Assembly: GCA_025351985.1 (NCBI GenBank)
Contig: JANXUW010000088.1
Span: 1-7,261 of the forward strand
DNA: 7,261 nucleotides
Direction: 5' to 3'
Origin: Pseudolysobacter sp.
GTDB lineage: Bacteria; Pseudomonadota; Gammaproteobacteria; Xanthomonadales; Rhodanobacteraceae
Below the pieces are notes generated by a model. That model was not told where the DNA came from. It did not search any database and saw only the letters and a list, made by a program, of their open reading frames with translations. Positions 6,605 to 7,261 of this stretch are shown piece after piece (the first letter of the stretch is position 1; every line of letters begins with the position of its first letter). The position numbers and the translations under genes were made by a program.

Positions 6605-7261
6605 CTATTCGACGCGTGTCACGCGAACCTCGCGCTGATCCGCGCGACCATGATCGTCCACCGCGCGCACGCTGAAACTGCCGGCGCCAGACGGTTGCCA
6701 GAACAGCGTTTCGCCAGGCCTGGCGCTGCCGACAAAACCATCGTCGACGAACCAGTACAACGCCTGCGCGCTGGCATCCACGGTCGCGCTCAACGCAACA
6801 CGCGCTTCGTCGGCATGCTGCGCACGCAAGGTGTAGATACTGCCGCGCAACGGCGAACCGATCTGCGGCGGCTGGCCGTCGTCGGCGCTGCCGCTGGCGC
6901 AATCCACGGCTGGCGGCGCGCGGCGCGGAATGCCCGCCTGCGCGAATACGCGCATCATGTCGGACGGCCAGAATTCGTAGACGTCGGTGCGTATCGGTAT
7001 GTCGCCATACGGTGGGCAAACCGGCTTGCCGCTGCGTGCATCTACCACGACCGGGCGGTGGATCGTGCTGACGCGAATCGGCGACCGGCCGGGAATGAAC
7101 CAGGTCATGCCGCGCTGCGGACACCAGACATTCGGCAGGTCGCCGCTGGCCAGACAGATCTCGACTTTTTTCAGGTTGCGCGGTGTCGTGCGCACCGGTT
7201 CGGCCAGCGCCGCGTCCTGCGCACGGATCGAATCGATGATGCGAAAAAACAGCGGCGCCGC
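6605..7261 (-). CDS. pbpC: Penicillin-binding protein 1C, C-terminal part (partial, start off the right edge)
   Basis: The visible 218 residues are open to the right edge and end at TAG (6605-6607). They begin with AAPLFFRIIDSIR, which matches the end of the transpeptidase domain in PBP1C (after the KTGTS-type motif, not in the window). Next comes the cysteine-bearing segment EICLASGDLPNVWCPQRG and WFIPGRSPI...IHRPVVVD, typical of PBP1C between the transpeptidase and the tail. The end (about 148-218) fits the BiPBP_C beta-sandwich, with LYWFVDDGFVGSARPGE and FSVRAVDDHGRAD. The full protein would be a bifunctional, membrane-anchored peptidoglycan glycosyltransferase/transpeptidase acting in the periplasm. 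In many proteobacteria pbpC follows an alpha-2-macroglobulin gene, which if present would lie beyond this window. The sequence lacks the catalytic domains, so activity cannot be judged. Confidence 0.88.
   Translation of the reverse strand, partial: AAPLFFRIIDSIRAQDAALAEPVRTTPRNLKKVEICLASGDLPNVWCPQRGMTWFIPGRSPIRVSTIHRPVVVDARSGKPVCPPYGDIPIRTDVYEFWPSDMMRVFAQAGIPRRAPPAVDCASGSADDGQPPQIGSPLRGSIYTLRAQHADEARVALSATVDASAQALYWFVDDGFVGSARPGETLFWQPSGAGSFSVRAVDDHGRADQREVRVTRVE

Overview
The window is an ordinary-looking chromosomal segment with high GC content, densely coding, from a Gram-negative bacterium. The outer-membrane-type lipoprotein signal, the periplasmic Spy/CpxP-like protein, the BaeS/BaeR-type two-component pair and the penicillin-binding protein 1C tail all point to a proteobacterium. 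The similarity to E. coli BaeS/BaeR and the secreted ERAP-like M1 peptidase suggest a gammaproteobacterium, perhaps of the Xanthomonadales/Lysobacterales. That taxonomic placement is inference.

Layout: (1) bases 1-285, minus strand, hold the N-terminal half of a secreted, proline-rich protein with an LTxxQ motif (Spy/CpxP-like), cut by the window edge. (2) Bases 286-446 are a 160-bp divergent intergenic region with two perfect 12-bp palindromes, one near each start codon, plus an extra dyad. (3) Bases 447-1952 and 1957-2655, plus strand, encode a BaeS-like sensor histidine kinase and a BaeR-like response regulator, 4 nt apart. (4) Bases 2656-2752 are a short convergent gap without a convincing terminator. 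(5) On the minus strand, reading from right to left, lie the C-terminal part of pbpC (PBP1C, cut by the right edge), a secreted M1-family zinc aminopeptidase, and a lipoprotein resembling the CpcT/CpeT family. The lipoprotein start overlaps the peptidase stop as ATGA.

The left half reads as an envelope-stress module: a periplasmic chaperone-like protein divergent from the two-component system that plausibly senses and controls it, as with Spy and BaeSR in E. coli. Its peculiarity is that the kinase sensor domain carries a Pro/Arg/Asp-rich low-complexity insert and its divergent partner is also proline-rich. The right half is an envelope-maintenance run: peptidoglycan synthase, periplasmic aminopeptidase and lipoprotein. 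The most unusual item there is a CpcT/CpeT-like fold (named for phycobilin lyases) as a lipoprotein translationally coupled to a peptidase. No mobile element, CRISPR array, tRNA or rRNA was seen.
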